This document shows, piece by piece, positions 33,685 through 46,437 of a DNA stretch of 64,000 nucleotides (its first letter is position 1; every line of letters starts with the position of its first letter). The notes beneath the pieces are model-generated. The model saw nothing but the letters and a program-made list of their open reading frames with translations. It did not search any database and was not told the DNA's origin. Source of the stretch: Miscanthus floridulus. Taxonomy: Eukaryota; Streptophyta; Magnoliopsida; Poales; Poaceae. A program made the translations under genes and the position numbers. Location: assembly GCF_019320115.1 (NCBI RefSeq), contig NC_089586.1, positions 3,744,804 to 3,808,803 on the forward strand. Reading direction: 5' to 3'.

Positions 33685-35445
33685 AAGACTTCCAAGATCA
33701 TGTCATCAAGGAATCGATTGCGTGTAGATTGGAACCAGCTGATTCGGATGCAAAAACTAGAATCGGTTTTCTTCAGATAGCGCCAGCGGATAACGACAAA
33801 GGCTACGTTCGGCGCCAGGACAAGACATGTTGGACTCTACGGAAAGGGAAAGATTAGAGTCCAAGTTATCTTAAATTAGGAATGTTTTCTCTAGGGTCAA
33901 AAATTGTGACGAGTCATGCTTAGACAGGAGTCATGCACAGGTCCCGGGTATAAATATCAAAGCCTGGCTATTGTAAAAGGACAACAATCAATCCAATATA
34001 TAAGTTATTTACTTTTTTGGCTCCAGCCACCTCTTAGGAGTAGGAGTAGAGTAGATCTCGGTGAGTTCTTCAGCAAGTATGGCTGCATCGATTCGGTCGA
34101 CCTCCACTGCTTGTTGTAAGTGCCGTCATAGCTTATACCTCTGTTCGTACGGCTGCATCGATCTGGTCAACCTCCACTGCAACTCTGGTATAAGTTAGTT
34201 ATCGATTCTTGCCTGGTTCAAGTATAGCTGCATCGATCCGGTCGACGCCCACTGCATGAACTAGATCAAGGTCAAGTTATCGTCTCTACCTTAGATTGGC
34301 TGTCTTTGGTAGATTCATTAAGTTACTGATATTGCTTATTGCTTTCATTATTTATCTAATTATAGCAATATCACTCTGCCTGATTGGAATTGATCTAGAT
34401 TGGCCTTATATCTTGTTTAGCCCATCGTTTGTTAATCTGAAATTGATCTAATCTACACGTTAAACGACGAGTTACATTTTATCGGCTGTTTTACGTTAAT
34501 CTTGATCGTGCATAGCGTGCGGTTAAAGCATGTTGCATCTTGAGTAGATTTATTGGCTAGCGAGAACCGTTCCATGGCTCGTTATCACGGCCTACGTGAT
34601 TCTGCCTCACACCCCACTATTAGCACTGTGGAGTGGGGATCGTTGTTTGATAGATCTATTCTTGATAAAGCATGACTTTAGCTGTGTGTTATGCCTGAAT
34701 CTGCTATTTTAGCCAATATCGAGTCCTTTCACGAATAGTTCACATCACGAGACCGTTGAAGTAAAGATAGGTTGAAAGATATGTTAGCCCCATGATCTTA
34801 TTATTGTATTACGGCCTGTATGATTCTACCTCCTACCCCACTAATATTTGTAATGAGTTAGGGTCATCGAGTCTATTGTTATTTCTATGGCTTGCATGAT
34901 TCTGCCTCATGCCCCACTAGTCATAGCGATAGATGAGATCTAACATGATCATTAGATCTACCTTTATTAAACGGTTAAGTGGTGTTGAATCGTTTCTTTA
35001 TATAAAAAGGGGTTCGGTTACCTATAATCATTGGCTTGGCATAAACCAATCATTGTTGACATTTTATTGTCATTGATTAATATCTATCCAAATAACGACA
35101 TTTACCTTGAATGATAATTGATTCTTCTTATACAACCCAATGAGCTTTAATCGATTTATTCTCATGAATATGTTGGAATCGACTATTTAGTCGATCTCCT
35201 TTCATATCGGCTCTTAGAGCCACACATTTGGGACTGTCTGGCAACACTGGTAAGTTTCGTCCTTAATTACTAATGAACTTTCTCTCCTTGTCAATTATAG
35301 GATCAAATTGACTGGCACGTCTTGGGAGGAGTACGTAGGATCGACCACCCTGTGTTGTAGCTAGGCGGATCTATAGCTCCATCGAGCAGACCCTTCTGGC
35401 TTGCTGCGTGTGTCCTCGGCACGGGACAAAAATTCTGTGTCGATA
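33685..35445 (+). repeat. Gypsy B 3' LTR, second part
   Basis: LTR from position about 46 to its end (CTGTGTCGATA), followed by the TSD GTAGC. Together with 27269-28182 this makes a 3' LTR in which about 870 bases occur twice, on either side of Copia E. Confidence 0.9.
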
Positions 35446-35450
35446 GTAGC

Positions 35451-37450
35451 TATAAGCGGGAGAGGTTGAGACATGCCGGTAATCCTCAGATCCACACCCT
35501 GAGCTGCTAGAGAGGAGAAGTCGAGTGTAGTGGGGTGAATCAGAGACACCCTAAGCTCTGGCCTTGAAGTACACTATACTGTATAGCTAGGGCCAAAGAA
35601 ACCTGCTAAACCAGTGCAGGAGCTGCTATCTAGACCGGAGGCGGTGGAGGTGAGATGCCTGTCTGCTACAGAATGTGGTCAAAGTAGTGAAAGTGACGAG
35701 CCTCACTAGCAAGCATGCGGTCCTAGAAGGAATCCTGCCAAGCCTAGATGTTCTCAAACAAAGTAAGCATCTACTGGCCTAGCCTTGCCTGCTCGGTATG
35801 TGCCTTTGCCTCACATCATGCCTGCTCGGCTGCTATCCTCTAAATCTCAGCGGCCTGTCTCTGCTGCTCAGAGATCATCTGCTGAAGTAAAGCTGCCAGA
35901 GTGGGGTCTATTGCTAGAGGAACTGGTGGAGCAGAGCAGGAACCACTAGCCTCGTGGTCATGGGGTTGCGGAGGCGAAGGTGCTCATGTCGACTCGTCCT
36001 CATCATCGTCATCATCATCATCAAAATCATCATCATAATCTCTACCAAACTCCTGCTCAGTGTCATGAACTGACTCGTCCTGAGGGTCCTCTACCTCTGG
36101 CTGCTAGATAGGCTCAAGCTCTCTGTGTCGCTCATCTATCCTAAGGGCAACTGGACTATAAGTCCCACAGGCTCTAGCGTGAGTGTCTCGAGTCATGATG
36201 TACTGGGGGTGGTGGATCATCCTCTCAAAGATATGAGACAAGTAGTGAGCATAGGGAAGCTGACGATGAGCTCTGCATCCATCCATTACTGTGTCCTCAA
36301 TCTCACAAAGCAGAAAGTCTACAACATCAAACACTGTGTGAGAGACTAGTGCCCCAAGAAGCCACTGCTATAGGTGTGTCAAGGCCTCTTTGAAACCTAC
36401 TCGTGGTAGCAAGGTCTTCCTCATCACTCTCTCAAGCACCTAAGCAAGACGGGTAATGTCTCTCGGACTCCGTCTAGAACCCTCATCAAACAGTGGATAA
36501 AAGATAGCAGCCACATGGACTGCCGATGGCTGTGTCTCACCGTGAGGTCATCAAGGAGGGTCAACTATACCATAGCACAAACTATACAGTCTAACTAGTG
36601 TCTCTGGAAACCTGTACAACTGTCTAATCTTAGATGCTAAGATCCTATAGGTCTCACCCTCGAAACAGAACTGAATAAACTCATGGCTTGGGTCAACCCA
36701 AACTATGGTGTAGAACACTCTGACCCACTCATCCAAGTATAGCCCTAATCTACACATCAACTCTTATAGTCCTAGCAACTAGGTGATGCACTATCAAATC
36801 TCATGAGTACCTACTACTCTCCTCAAATAGGCCGAACTCTATGGGGCCTCAAACCAACTCGCTCAAGCCTCTGTGCTATGTAGAATGACCTCTGAATAGT
36901 CATGCTGGACGGTGCTGAGGCAAGCTCCTCTCTCTATGTAGGTAGCCACTCCTCGAGTGGGACATTCCAAAAGTGACATACACGTCTGGCTGTGGCTGTA
37001 TGAAGCTTAATCAGGTGAGGGTCATCCTAAACCTGCTCAAGTCCCTACTCGTCACGCTCTTGGAAGTGTCATCAGGGTGGCATAGGAGGCAAGTCCTCCT
37101 CAGGGTCCTTTAGCTGCTCCCTGCTGACTCGGCGTCAGGTGCACAGTGGTGCGTGCACATGACGACCAATGCAGCTGAGGCATCTCTATCTACTAGGGCT
37201 CTGAAGACCGAGTCTCTATAGCTGAAGGTTCAATATGTAGAGATCCACCCCTGCCACTTCTCACACCTCTATCATAAGCTACAGCTACTGCAAGTGCTTG
37301 CTCAACCTCCCTGTGCTTCCGCTTCCACTTCTTTGTCTGCTCAATCACCTTGGCCTTCCCCTTGTCTCCTGATGAACGGTGAGGGTCTTGGCCGCCACCA
37401 CTCTTTCTAGCTAGAGGAGTGGGACTAGTGCACTCTGAACGCGCCATAGC
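35451..37450 (-). pseudogene. Copia C extra ORF downstream of RNase H, 5' part
   Basis: Starts MARSECTSPTPLARKSGGG at about 37446, with a basic stretch KAKVIEQTKKWKRKHREVEQ. It then continues through several frames: FYTIVWVDPSHEFIQFCFEG near 36700, DVVDFLLCEIEDTVMDGCRAH near 36300, and an acidic Asp-rich run near 36000. This is the place where Sireviruses may carry an envelope-like or other extra ORF. I see no convincing signal peptide or membrane segments, so I do not call it an envelope gene. It resembles plant transposon-associated proteins of unknown function. Interrupted by stops and by Gypsy B at 35445. Confidence 0.5.
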
Positions 37451-38345
37451 TGCCACTGATAAGAATACCTCTGAATCAAGCACTCACTGATATTGTAAGA
37501 TTAACTGCTAAGAATCAACTGCTAGAGAACAGAACTCCCCTGACTCAAGTCATCCTACTCAACTGACACTCAAGAGGCTTGGCCTCTATTCCATACTCAT
37601 GGGATTGGCCCCAAGTTCACTACCAACGGCCACTGACCAAGTCACCTCAACCACTGACACTGCTGCAATGATAGATATAGAAAGGAATATATAAGCAATG
37701 TATTGCTAGAGATGAGAATACCTAAGTGAAGCAAAGCAAGATGGATAAGAGTTAGAATGAAGAGGTCTTTGCTACCTATCAACTAATGATGAATCAACCG
37801 CAAATTAGCAGAGATAAGTAGTCATGGGGGCTGGTACGTCACTGCAGCAAGAATTGACAGACGAGGGTAAGCAAATCGGCAAAGGGAGTCATTATCAACA
37901 ATTTGTCGAACACATGCAGGACAGCGAAGGTGCTCACCAAGGGAGAGACTGTAGCTAGCCAAGGAAACTGCCAATTGGCGAAGAATGGACATAGGAGCAC
38001 ACATAGGCAGTCGCCGAGAAGCACCAGATGAGGCACGGGCTCTGGCGTGATGTCTAGCAGCAATGCCGACAAACCCAGTCCCCAAGAAATGCACTGGCGA
38101 GCAGAGCTCCCAAGGTGTGGTGCACATGGGCGAGGATGACTACGCACAGGCAAAAAGTGGTCTCAGCGGCGTGGGATTGGTGGCGTGGTGGCCTGAGAAG
38201 GTGAGCATGCGACGATGGCTAGGGCTGCAGGGGCTGCGGTGGCGAGGAAGCGGGCGCGCGGATGCACGAGCAAGTGGGGGCGGCCGCGGTGAGATAGAAC
38301 ATGGGCGAGCCATGGCGCAACAACTAGGGAGGAGGCGCGTGGTGG
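37451..38345 (-). other. Copia C internal non-coding DNA
   Basis: Between the extra ORF and the Gypsy D insertion. GC content rises towards 38345. ORFs in both strands are short and look fortuitous. The sequence continues at 50383 after Gypsy D. Confidence 0.5.
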
Positions 38346-41269
38346 TGTCACACCCAATTTTAAGGATAAAATTGAATGCACTAACTCATGTGTGCCCAGG
38401 GATCAATCACACACACAAGCTGACAAATTATATAACGTATCATCATGGTATCTCTTACATCAAGGACCATAATATAACTTAGTCTTACATCACACAGCGG
38501 AATATAAAAAGATAACTCTCTTGTGGGACTTCATCATAGGGAAGGTCAACTGGTTGACCATAAGCCTAATAGTCCTCAGGAAATTCCTCATACCCGTTGT
38601 CATATCTTACCCATCCGGGATTTTTGTCCAAATAAAGAAATAAACAAGCGTAAGTACTTCCCGTACTTAATAAGATAACATGGGGTTATGTAGCTAAAAA
38701 GGACAATACTGGCTTACTGCAGTTAGCACTTTTAGTAAATCAAAATTTTAATACCAATTATTATCAAGTTATGCTTAAGCTCCCATTTAAACCCTCATAA
38801 TCAGATATCAGAATTATTTGCATCATATTATCATCGTAAACCATCATAAATGAACCATAATGAGTATCCAATTATTCTGTGAGTTTTCCAGGCCGCTCGT
38901 GACCATGAGCATGGCTGTTATAACAGTTTGTTACCCTCTACAGAGGTGGTGCACATTCACCGTGAGTCATGATTCTCATATGCCCGGGTTAATTAATCTC
39001 ATGTCACTGCCAAGGTGAGCAGGCAGGGTATACTATGAAGCCATTTTATAGGTTTCTCTAACAAGTTAGGGCCGCTAGGTTTCCTCAGCAGGCAGATGTA
39101 GGAACTCCCCTTTCCTATGGCACATATCCATCGCGGCTATACACATAGGAACAGAGGCAGCCCTATACCCAACGTGGCAAGCCCCTTTTACGCCATAAAG
39201 GTAACCTCTAACAAGCTAGAAAATATCCTATTACTGAGCTAAAGTCAGAGCCATATGACTCTCACGGTTGCACTGTCAGTCCCAACTTTTGCTGACAGAT
39301 AAGTCCTTATGGAGGGCCGGGAGCAACATGATCAAAGGTCATTTGCACCTTCGCCCTATGGATCAGTTGTTATAAATCATGTTATACTTTTAGTTCCATA
39401 GAACCATTCACCATCATGTAGATCATGTTCAGTTAGAGCACTAGCAATCTACCTATATGCAATTAACCCATAGGAGTCAAGGGAACAGGTCATCAAATGA
39501 CTAGAATGTCCTTATGGTTATCAAAATTAGACACATGCACATGAGTAAATGATTAAAGTGAATAGGACATCAGGTAGGCCCATGCTATACTTGCCTTGGT
39601 TCACAAACTCTTGCTGGTCTTGCTGGTCATTGAAGAACTCTTGATCTCCAACATTCTCCTCACCGTCTAAACGCGACAAACACGACAACATACAACATTC
39701 CACAGGCATTCATGCAAAGCAAACAATCCTATAGTTAGAATAGTAAACCAACAGTATAGAAAACAAGATAAAATGTTTATGAAAATAATCTATGTCTAGC
39801 TACGATCACGTCAACGCGAAGTTCATGCAGAACGGAGCTAAAACGCAAAAGTTATGAATTAAATGGGGTTTTCTATAGCACTTTATGTAATTAAAACTAA
39901 TCATGAAATTTAAAAGTTGCAAACTTGATTAACAGTGGTACTAACATGTAGATTACAAAATTACGAAGCTAACACAATTTGAACGGATCATTTCGGAGCT
40001 AAAACGACGATTTTATAAGCAAAACAGTACAATGACATTTATGTAAATACTGAAAACGTACTTTGGACTAAAACTGTTTAGTTTACGTTTTTAAAAGAAG
40101 AAAGCGTACTCAGGAGTTTGCGCTATGGACAGTGGGTACAATTAAGCGAAAACAGGGGGGTTCTTTAGCAAATCCACCCGCGAAGGGGTATCGGCCAATG
40201 GTGGCCGTTGGATCAAGAATGGATGGCTCGAAACAGATGGGATGGAGAGAGAAAGGGGCGCCGGCGGCCGGCACAGTGATAGCCACGGCGGCTCAGCCAT
40301 GGATGGCGGCGAGAGCACGCCGGCGAGCTCAGTACAGGGGCTAGGGGCCATGAATTGCGTATCCGAGAGCACCGGGAGAGAGCGGGAGCAGGGGAACTCG
40401 CCAAGACCAATGAGGTGGCCGGAGAACGCGGCCGAGGCGGTGGTCGCCATGGCCGGCGGCAAGGAAGTTGATGGTGCTCACGGATAGTGCGCTAGAGGCC
40501 ATGAAACACGAAATAAACTGCATAGGGAGAAAGAAGGGTGCACGACAAAGCTCACCGCGGTGACAAACGAGGTCAAAGACGGCTCGAGGAAGGCAGGCCT
40601 CATGGCGGTTCCGAGCTCGGCGGAGCCCAGAGTTCTTCGACGGTTGTGGCTTTCGTGCACGGCGAGCGCGAAGAAAAGGAGCGAGGGCAATTAAGGGAGC
40701 GGTTTTGGGGGTCTCGGCTCCCTTTTGTAGAGGTAGGGGCGCAGGGGACGCTCCCACGACGGCACAGGACGTGGGCAATGGTTGCACAGCGGCTTGACCG
40801 GCTCAGCGGTTGCTGGAGGAAGGGGAACGACGCCGACAGGTGGGGCCAGACGGTCAGTGGCTGAGAGGGAAGGAGGGACGCTGGTGATTGCTCGCGGGTG
40901 CTGGTTTGGCGCGGAGTTGGGCCGGCGCGGTCCGCAAGAGAGGAGGCCGAGTTGGGCTGGCGGGGAAATGGCCATGCAGGCCAAAATGAGGAAGGGATGG
41001 AGAGAAAAGAAGAAATCTCTTTTCTTTTTATTTCTAGAGTTTTTCCAAAAGTATTTTCAAATGGATTTGAGTTCCTTTTTTCAAATTTGGTCAAAACCAC
41101 TCATCCCAAAAATGAATATGCAGCAGCATGTATGCATCAAGAGGTTACTAACCTTATAATTGATTTTAATTCCATAAAATTATTATTTCCCTAGGTTCAA
41201 TGCTCACAAAAATTGCTTAAATAAATCAATTTGGCTATTTTAGAAAATGCAAATTTTTAGGGTGTTACA
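38346..41269 (-). repeat. Gypsy D 3' LTR
   Basis: 2924 bp. The promoter-distal half is AT-rich. 40150-41000 is a GC- and CpG-rich block with several long but probably fortuitous ORFs on both strands, present in both LTRs. Confidence 0.92.
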
Positions 41270-41290
41270 ATTCTACCCCCTTAAGATGAA
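41270..41290 (-). promoter_or_regulatory. Gypsy D polypurine tract
   Basis: Sense strand AAGGGGGTAGAATTG immediately before the 3' LTR TGTAACACCC. Confidence 0.85.
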
Positions 41291-41329
41291 TCTCATCCTC
41301 GAGATTCGGGTGATGGCTTACTCAAACAG

Positions 41330-44300
41330 TTGGGGATAAGTCTTTCTCAGATCCTCTTCTCTTTCGCAAGTAGCCTCATCCTCTGTATACCGATTCCACT
41401 GCACCTTGCACATCTTTATAGTTCAGCTTCTTGTAACTCTTTTGGCAGTTTCCAAGATCTTTATCGGATACTCTTCATATGTAAGATCTTCCTTAATAGC
41501 AAGTTCTTCCAAAGGAATCTGCTCTTCTGGTACCCTCAAACACTTTTTCAATTGAGAAACATGAAACACATCATGCACACCTGACAAACTCTTAGGCAGT
41601 TCCAACTGATAGGCTACTTCTCCATGTCTCTCTAGGATCTTGAAAGGTCCAATATACCTTGGTGCTAACTTTCCCTTCATATTGAATCTTTTCACACTTC
41701 TCATTGGCGACACATTCAAGTACACATAATTACCAACTTCAAAAGTCAGCTCTCTTCTACGAGTATCAGCGTAACTCTTCTGTCGGGACTGAGCCACTCT
41801 TAAGTTGTCTCTAATCATTCTCACTTATTCTTCTGTGTCTCTAAGGACATCAGGTCCAAACACTTAAGTTTCACCAGTCTGATTCTAGAACAAAGGCGTT
41901 CTACATTTACGTCCATACAGTGCCTCAAAAGGTGCCATCTTGAGACTCTTCTGGTAACTGTTGTTGTATGAGAACTCTGTGTATGGCAGAATCTTATCCC
42001 AACGATTACCATACTATAGTGCACAAGCTCTCAACATATCTTCCAAAATCTGGTTGATCCTTTCAGTCTGTCCATCAGTTTGTGGATGGTATGCAGAACT
42101 GAAATTCAACTTTGTCCCCAAAGATCTATGTACTTTATGCCAGAATTGCGATGTAAACTGAGTGTCTCTATCCGACACAATTTTCTTGGGAACACCGTGT
42201 AAGCACACTATTCTTTCTATGTACAAATCTGCTAATCTTGCACCCGTATAGGTAGTCTTGACTTGTAAAAAGTGAGCAACCTTGGTGAGTCGATCCACTA
42301 TTACCCATATTGAATCATAACCTCTTTGAGTGCGGGGCAAACCTACGATAAAATCCATACCAACTTCTTCCCATTTTCATTCAGGAATCTTCATTGGTTG
42401 TAGCAACCCTATAGGTCTTTGATGCTCAGCTTTCACTCTTTGACAAGTGTCACACAAGACCACATACTCTGCCACATCTCTTTTCAAACCATACCACCAA
42501 TACTTCTCTTTGAGATCTAAATACATCTTGGTACTTCTGGGATGTATAGAATAAGCAGACTCATGGGCCTCTTATAGAATTGCATCACAGATAGCCTTCA
42601 CTTTAGGTACGCATATCCTTTTTCCAAACCAAAGAGTACCATTCTCATCCATCCTGAATCCTGGTGCTTTTCCAAGCACTACATTCTCCGCTATCTCTTT
42701 TAGTTTTTCATCCTCCAATTGACCTTTGCGTATCTCTTGCTCCAATGTAGGCTCTATCACCAATTCCATTGCATTAGTGACAAAACTTAAGTTGAGATAC
42801 TCCATTTCATAAATGTCATCCCAAGTCCATTAGCATAACTCTTCCTACTAAGTGCATCAGCTACGACATTTGCTTTTCCCGGATGATAATGCACTTCCAA
42901 GTCATAGTCTTTGATCAATTCTAACCAACAATGTTGTCTCAGATTCAGATCTAATTAGGTAAAGATATACTTCAAACTCTTGTGATCTGTATAGATATCA
43001 CTCTTATGCCCAATTAGATAATGTCTCTAGATTTTCAAAGCATGTAACACAGCTGCCAATTCCAAGTCATGAGTAGGGTAATTCAACTCATGCTTCCTCA
43101 GTTGTCTAGATGCATATGCCACCTCTCTTCCTTCTTGCATAAGCACACATCCAAGACCCAAACGGAATGCATCACAATAGATAGAGAAGTTCTTGCTTAA
43201 GTCGGGCAAAATCAATATTGGAGCTGTAGTCAATCTCTTCTTTAGCTCATCAAAGTTTGCCTGGCATTTATCCGACCATACATACTTAGCATTCTTTTCC
43301 AGCAGAGCTATCATAGGCTTAGCAAGTTTGGAAAAACCTTCTATGAACCTCCTGTAATATCCAGCCAATCCCAAAAAGCTACGAATCTCACTTACATTGG
43401 TTGGCGGTTTCCAATTCAACACATCTTGTACTTTGCCTGGGTCCACTGCTATTCCACCATTGGAGACAACATAACCTAGAAAAGAGACTTCCTTCAACCA
43501 AAACTCACACTTGCTCCGCTTAGCGTACAACTTATATTCTCTAAGCTTTTGCAAGACCAACCTTATATGTTTAGCATGTTCTTCTTCAGTCTTGGAGAAT
43601 ATTAGTATGTCATCTATGAATACAACCACAAATTTATCCAGAAACTCCATGAACATCTTATTCATTAGATACATAAAGTATGCAGGTGCATTGGTCAATC
43701 CAAAAGACATAACGGTATACTCATACAATCCATACCGTGTAGTGAATGTTGTCTTGGGTATGTCCGAGTTTTGAATCTTAAGCTGATGGTTTCCTGAGCG
43801 AAGATCAATCTTGGAGAACACAAAGGCTCCTCTCAACTGATCAAATAGGTCATCGATCCTAGGCAAAGGGTATTTATTCTTGATTGTAACCTCATTAAGT
43901 GAATGGTAATCCACACACATCCATTGACTACCATCCTTCTTATCCACAAAGATCATAGGTGCCCCCCATGGAGAAGAACTGGGGCATATAAAACCTTTTT
44001 CTTGCAACTCTTTTAGTTGTTTCTTAAGCTCTTCTAATTCATTAACCCCCATTCTATTTGGACGTTTAGCTATTGGTGCAGTTCTAGGTAATAATTCAAT
44101 AATGAATTCAATGTCTCGGTCAGGTGGCATACCTGGCAAGTCATCGGGGAAGACATTCAGAAACTCCTCCACAACACGATCTTGTTTATTGGCTTCACCA
44201 TCTAGCTGGTTCACTATGGCTGTAGGCTGAGCTTGCACTACCACTTCTACACAGATTATATCTCCATTGAGTGATGTCACTACCATAGATTTCTCCTGAC

Positions 44301-44613
44301 ATTGAATCACTGCCCGATGTTGTTTCATCCAATCCATTCCTAGAATAAGATCAATTCCTACTGGTCTCAACACAATAGGTTTCACTTTGAAGTCTACTCC
44401 CCTTAAGGAAATGCTAGTTGAGGGACTCCAATATGAAGCGGGCATACTACCTCCCGGTGAATTTACTAGTATGGGGTTTTTCATGGCACACAAAGGTATG
44501 CTATGCATTCTAACAAAAGCTTGGGAAATAAAAGAATGTGAAGCACCCGAATCAAAAAGTACTATAGCAGAGATAGAGTTGATGTTGAACGTACCCAACA
44601 TGACCTCTGGCAT
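41330..44613 (-). pseudogene. Gypsy D pol (protease, RT, RNase H, integrase, chromodomain)
   Basis: One open frame of 528 codons (44613-43027). It covers protease ([12 protein letters not shown], about 44545), RT with the catalytic [13 protein letters not shown] (about 43620) and the start of RNase H ([14 protein letters not shown], about 43180). A stop and a frameshift follow. Integrase (42805-41423) shows the zinc domain C-residues CDTCQRVKA and the catalytic D,D,E in GMDFIVGLP, VSDRDTQFTSQFW and TDGQTERINQ. A chromodomain lies at about 41480-41340 (EYPIKILETAKRVTRS, stop, then VQWNRYTEDEATCEREEDL). Chromodomains direct integration to marked chromatin. The 44613-43027 frame is the longest intact coding block in the nest. 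Confidence 0.9.
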
Positions 44614-44619
44614 CTCCTA

Positions 44620-45750
44620 AGCTACATTAGATGACACATAGTTCACCTTCACAGTGTGAGGTGGTCGGGCGTTGAACTTCTGATTGCCTGTCTGGTTCTG
44701 AGGTGCTTGTTGGTTCTACTTCTTAGGACACTGATGAGCATAGTGACCTACTTATCCACATCGATAGCATGCATTAAGGTTATTGGGTGCACCACTCTTC
44801 ACAAGAGCATTATTGGATGGTCCCTAGCGTGTTGCCGGATTGCCAGTCTGATGCGGGGGACGCTGATTACCATACTATTGCTGGTACTGAGAGCGTTGCT
44901 AGAACTGATTACGTTGAGGATACTGACCATGGTTTCCCTGGTTAGATGGTCCTTGATTCCTTTGTTGAAAACCCTACTATGGATATGCATGCGGGCGAGT
45001 GTTACTTCCAGAAGCTTGCCCTTGAAGCTTCCTCTTCTTGGCTTCCATCTCTTTGCGCTTATCATCGATCACAGTAGCACGGTTCACTAATGACTGAAAG
45101 TTGGGGTAGGTGTTGGACATCAGTTGAAGCTGCAGTCCATCATAGAGTCCCTTGAGGAAATGGTGTTGCTTATCCTTGTCTTCAGCTACATCATTTGGAG
45201 CATAATGTGACAGTTGAGCAAACCTATCACGATACTCCGCCACAGTCATGGATCCTTGCTTGAGGGACCTGAATTCCTCCTGCTTCAATTCCACGAGTCC
45301 ATCAGGGATATGATAAGACCAGAAATTGTCCTTGAATTCCTGCTAGGTGATAGCAGGAGCGTTGTTGGGACGTCCATACTGGAAAGAATCCCACCAATCC
45401 TGAGTTGCTCCCTAGAGTTGACCAGAAGCATACAACACCTTCTCAAGATCGTTGCATTGTGTTATGTTAAGTTGCTTCTCTACAGCACGCAACCAATCAT
45501 CTGCCTCCATAGGGTCTGAGGCATGAGTGAACACCGGTGGATGACCCTTCATAAACTCTCCACGCTTATCCCTGACCTGAACAGGCGGTGGTTCTCTTGC
45601 AGGTTCATTGTCCAAGCACTGCATCATTGCTTGCATCAAGCGCAGCATTCCCATCAACTGTTCCGCAGTCACTAGTGGCGGTGGTGGTGGATTTATGAGA
45701 GCATCACGTCCATGACCATAGCCTCTGCCTCTTTCTCCTTTTGCGGCCAT
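44620..45750 (-). pseudogene. Gypsy D gag
   Basis: Starts MAAKGERGRGYGHGRDALIN at 45750. The capsid (retrotrans_gag) domain is at 45540-45170 (ADDWLRAVEKQLNITQC, WWDSFQYG, EFRSLKQGSMTVAEYRDRF). A single CCHC zinc knuckle near 44750 reads CYRCG-stop-VGHYAHQC, with TAG where Gln is expected. Further TAG stops at about 45410, 45340 and 44975 lie in the same frame. Confidence 0.85.
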
Positions 45751-46437
45751 CTGTTTTCCAACAAATGCGCAAAATTTAGAGATTTTCCACATTATAGAGA
45801 GCTTACAAAAGATAAGAAACAATGCTGAGAATTTTCTGGACAAGATTTAAATTCAGCAGTTCAGTAAAACTGTTATAACTCGAGTTTCAAAGATCCAACA
45901 GAGGTGTACCAAGAACGGTTGGAAAGCTTAGGAGATCAGCTACAACTTTTATTTAGATCACTTTTACAGATTCTGACATACACATGGTAAAAAATAGAGC
46001 TAAACTGAATCTGTTCTGGGTTCCAGTCTGTGCAGCAACCACAACTTGTGACAGCTAGATCTCACAAACCAGTATAGATTTTGATGTGATTCCAGAGACA
46101 TTTGAAAGATACAGAAGTCTAGTTATCTCCACAAAAATTTCAGAATTTTTGACAGCCCAGATTTCGAGATACAAGATAAAGAACACAGGCTGCTCTAGAA
46201 AACAGCACAGCAGAGATAAGATAAAGCAAACCATATGCATTAAGATTTCCTCTAAACTTAAGGTTCCAATCTAAGGAAGTTATGGACATGCCCACAAACT
46301 TCCAGCAAACAACCAAACTCCAAATCAACCAAATTCACAAATTAAAACATCTAATCATCCAAGTTCACAAGACCAAACAAGACTAAATATGAAACACGAA
46401 CTAACGATGTGGTAATCTAAATCAAGGCACTTAACAC
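45751..46437 (-). other. Gypsy D spacer between extra ORF and gag
   Basis: AT-rich leader of about 690 bases, with no ORF that I trust. It may contain splice sites or the gag leader, but nothing decisive is visible. Confidence 0.4.

Larger units (their letters stand above)
7373..35445 (+). mobile_element. Gypsy B: Tat-clade Ty3/Gypsy retrotransposon with Copias in both LTRs
   Basis: Inserted in the 3' region of Copia C, with TSD GTAGC at 7368-7372 and 35446-35450. The LTRs begin TGTTTACACC and end CTGTGTCGACA (mutated to CGATA on the right). Internal region 19267-27268 encodes gag, RT, RNase H, a second archaeal-type RNase H and integrase on the plus strand, then an antisense ORF. The second RNase H and the antisense ORF are marks of the Tat lineage. 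The 5' LTR is split by Copia A. The 3' LTR is partly duplicated around Copia E. The coding part has many stops, mostly TAG. Confidence 0.9.

Noticed and set aside
36125..36349. Plus-strand 74-codon frame
   Set aside because: Antisense to the extra ORF of Copia C, without support.
37822..38482. Overlapping frames before Gypsy D
   Set aside because: No domain, low-complexity composition, and frames on both strands; treated as Copia C non-coding DNA.
40142..41159. Several long GC-rich frames in both strands (also 49254-50228)
   Set aside because: They lie within the Gypsy D LTRs, overlap in several frames at once, lack domains and differ by indels between the two LTRs.
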